A DNA stretch of 64,000 nt from Closterium sp. NIES-65. Its lineage: Eukaryota > Streptophyta > Zygnematophyceae > Desmidiales > Closteriaceae. Of this stretch, positions 62,701 through 64,000 are shown piece by piece. Location: assembly GCA_948144175.1 (NCBI GenBank), contig CANXME010002497.1, forward strand, positions 434,001 through 498,000. Direction: 5' to 3'. A program made the position numbers and the translations under genes. Below the pieces are notes generated by a model. The model searched no databases. It was not told the origin of the DNA and saw nothing but the letters and a program-made list of their open reading frames with translations. The stretch's first letter is position 1; every line of letters begins with the position of its first letter.

Positions 62701-63266
62701 TACAGCAGTTCCAGCATCTGACACCTTCCTCCGGGGCCCCGCACCTCAATCTCTGCCTTGAGCCACGGCACCATGTCGTCCGGCGCGTGTTCCTCCCCAA
62801 ACCGCCTGACGTCGGCGACGTTCTGCCAGCGCCGAACCGCTGCAGGATCGTATCCCGGGTGGTTGAATATGTGCAACACTCTATTTATTTCTCTGTCCGA
62901 CAAATCAGCGTCCTTGAAGAACAGGTACAGCTCGTTCAAGGTGTTGAACAGGTCGCCAACTGTGGATACAGATCCATCGTCCGACGTCGACACGTACCCG
63001 CGCACAAAATCCGCGTGCTCGGGAAACTCTCTCAAATATCTGAACAGCGAGTCGGCGGAGTGGGGGCTGCCCGGGACTGACTCACTGTCCGAATCATGCG
63101 GGCTATTTCTCACCTCGGCCAAAGCCTCCGCCAACGCCTCCACCGCCCTACTCTCAAGCCTCTCGAGCAGCGTGTCCCTGCACGTGTCATTGCGATACAG
63201 ATGGATTCTCAGTAGGTTGTCTGACTCCAGCTCCTGCCCGCACGCCCCGCACCTGTTCCCTGCCAT
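59786..63266 (-). CDS. Plavaka/KDZ-type transposase P2
   Basis: A second, diverged transposase. First exon (ATG at 63266): zinc finger CGACGQELESDNLLRIH with a downstream Cys, then FRYLREFPEHADFVRGYV. Later exons: SMVLGVISYSDSTYASGNGR with GLVNVPEELRW (62390-62200; the usual 'SSD' reads 'YSDS'), YAFVGDYPEGCRAIATM (61920), NVFLAVVGDILHVLDSG (61540), RSGANYAAFEYRGMMQVFP (61230), HEVVHLINGISMRGLPHEYS with KGTVKSPVRGSNWKD (60850-60720), and a C-terminal exon (60187-59786) with an E9 run near 60045. The order matches P1 exon by exon, but sequence similarity is low. No in-frame stop was noticed within exons. Exon edges are approximate, and element ends were not found. Confidence 0.65.
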
Positions 63267-63765
63267 GTGTCTTAATCTGCGCACACACCCAATGGCCGTT
63301 CCCTGACTTCCCCTCTAATTCCCATTAGCTAACCATTACCGTCATGCATGTTCTCCACTACACGCATGTAGGAGCTATGCTGTTTTCGAGCCGCGCACGC
63401 CCTGCATCCTACCACCGAAACTCCGTACACCACGTCTCGCGCACCGCAGACCGTTCTATTACTCCAGTTACTACTACTGCCTGTTCGGAACATGGGTCTT
63501 CCGCCTACGTCACCCCATTATCACAGCTGCTATAATGGCTCGTCAAATACACCGTGTACGCACAAAAGGGCGGAGAGTCCTGGCGGGCGGCCTTATCCAT
63601 AGCAAGAAACCCTAACCGTCTGAAATGCATGCGGTAAGACATCCCTTCGTGAAGTATGCAATTGCTTTGTTCAGGCGCGGTGGTTACACCACGACGTGGG
63701 AATATTCTCGATACAGCAAAACATATATCATCAATGTTCGGACCCCGTTTGTCAATTCCGATGGA
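63267..63765. other. No gene seen
   Basis: 5' flank of the P2 transposase. Short open frames only. Confidence 0.35.
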
Positions 63766-63999
63766 CTATCTCCCATCCTTGCCAGACATAAACGGTGAAA
63801 TTTTAGAACAATTGTTCACACCCCTAGGAAACCTATGCCAATGCATTTTTCCACATGTGTCACACAAAAACTCAATGGCATACTTAAAATCGAATACATA
63901 AGCGGGGTCAGGGCAACTAAAAGCACTACAAGTACGGCATGCTTTACATTCCTGCCATATTGGGGTAAACTTATCAGTAATAGCTGCCACGGTGGTCAC
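63766..63999 (-). CDS. Cys-rich open frame, running off the window
   Basis: Contains CKACRTCSAFSC and, 20 residues on, CDTCGKMHWHRF, a spacing that could bind zinc. I do not recognise it. It may be an upstream exon of a gene extending beyond the window. Confidence 0.25.
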   Translation of the reverse strand: MTTVAAITDKFTPIWQECKACRTCSAFSCPDPAYVFDFKYAIEFLCDTCGKMHWHRFPRGVNNCSKISPFMSGKDGR

Positions 64000-64000
64000 G

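Overview
This 64 kb window is eukaryotic nuclear DNA, most likely from a streptophyte green alga. A zygnematophyte such as Closterium is my best guess. The reasons are GT-AG introns, plant-type Ty1/copia and Ty3/gypsy elements primed by initiator-Met tRNA, TRIM elements, plant-type extracellular LRR proteins, and nonsense mutations in CAG (CHG) context. The assignment is inference. Almost everything is repeat-derived: a few host-like genes have been duplicated and then interrupted by nested mobile elements.

Layout. 0-1.3 kb: last part of an unrecognised conserved gene family (copy A). 1.7-13.2 kb: an LRR-protein gene on the minus strand (exon 1 at 12307-10985, exon 2 at 2099-1867). Its intron holds an 8.5 kb Ty1/copia element (2200-10688, target duplication GGGGG), which itself carries a 1.14 kb solo LTR in its RT domain. 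13.4-17.3 kb: copy B of the unrecognised family, carrying a TRIM (13676-14052). 17.8-21.2 kb: a decayed hAT-type transposase gene on the minus strand with another TRIM (19010-19354) sitting in a splice donor. 21.8-23.4 kb: inverted copy C of the unrecognised family. 24.3-34.1 kb: an LRR 5' region split by a Ty3/gypsy element (24758-32772, minus) whose polyprotein contains a C5 cytosine DNA-methyltransferase domain between protease and reverse transcriptase. 34.4-38.9 kb: two truncated LTR elements. 38.9-58.3 kb: a third LRR copy, split in its signal-peptide codons by a KDZ/Plavaka-like (CACTA-related) DNA transposon (39266-57391, duplication GGA). That transposon encodes a transposase and a divergent second gene, and has itself received a non-autonomous LTR element (44609-46112) and a Ty1/copia element (48783-56218). 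59.8-63.3 kb: a second, diverged Plavaka-like transposase.

The insertions can be ordered. Target-site duplications are exact for five elements and near-exact (4 of 5 bases) for a sixth. For the Plavaka element and one TRIM, a paralogous copy elsewhere in the window supplies the empty site. The three LRR copies are each split by a different class of element. Nonsense codons in the decaying element and transposase genes are almost all TAG. All coordinates of introns and homology edges were read by eye and may be off by a few bases where marked approximate.
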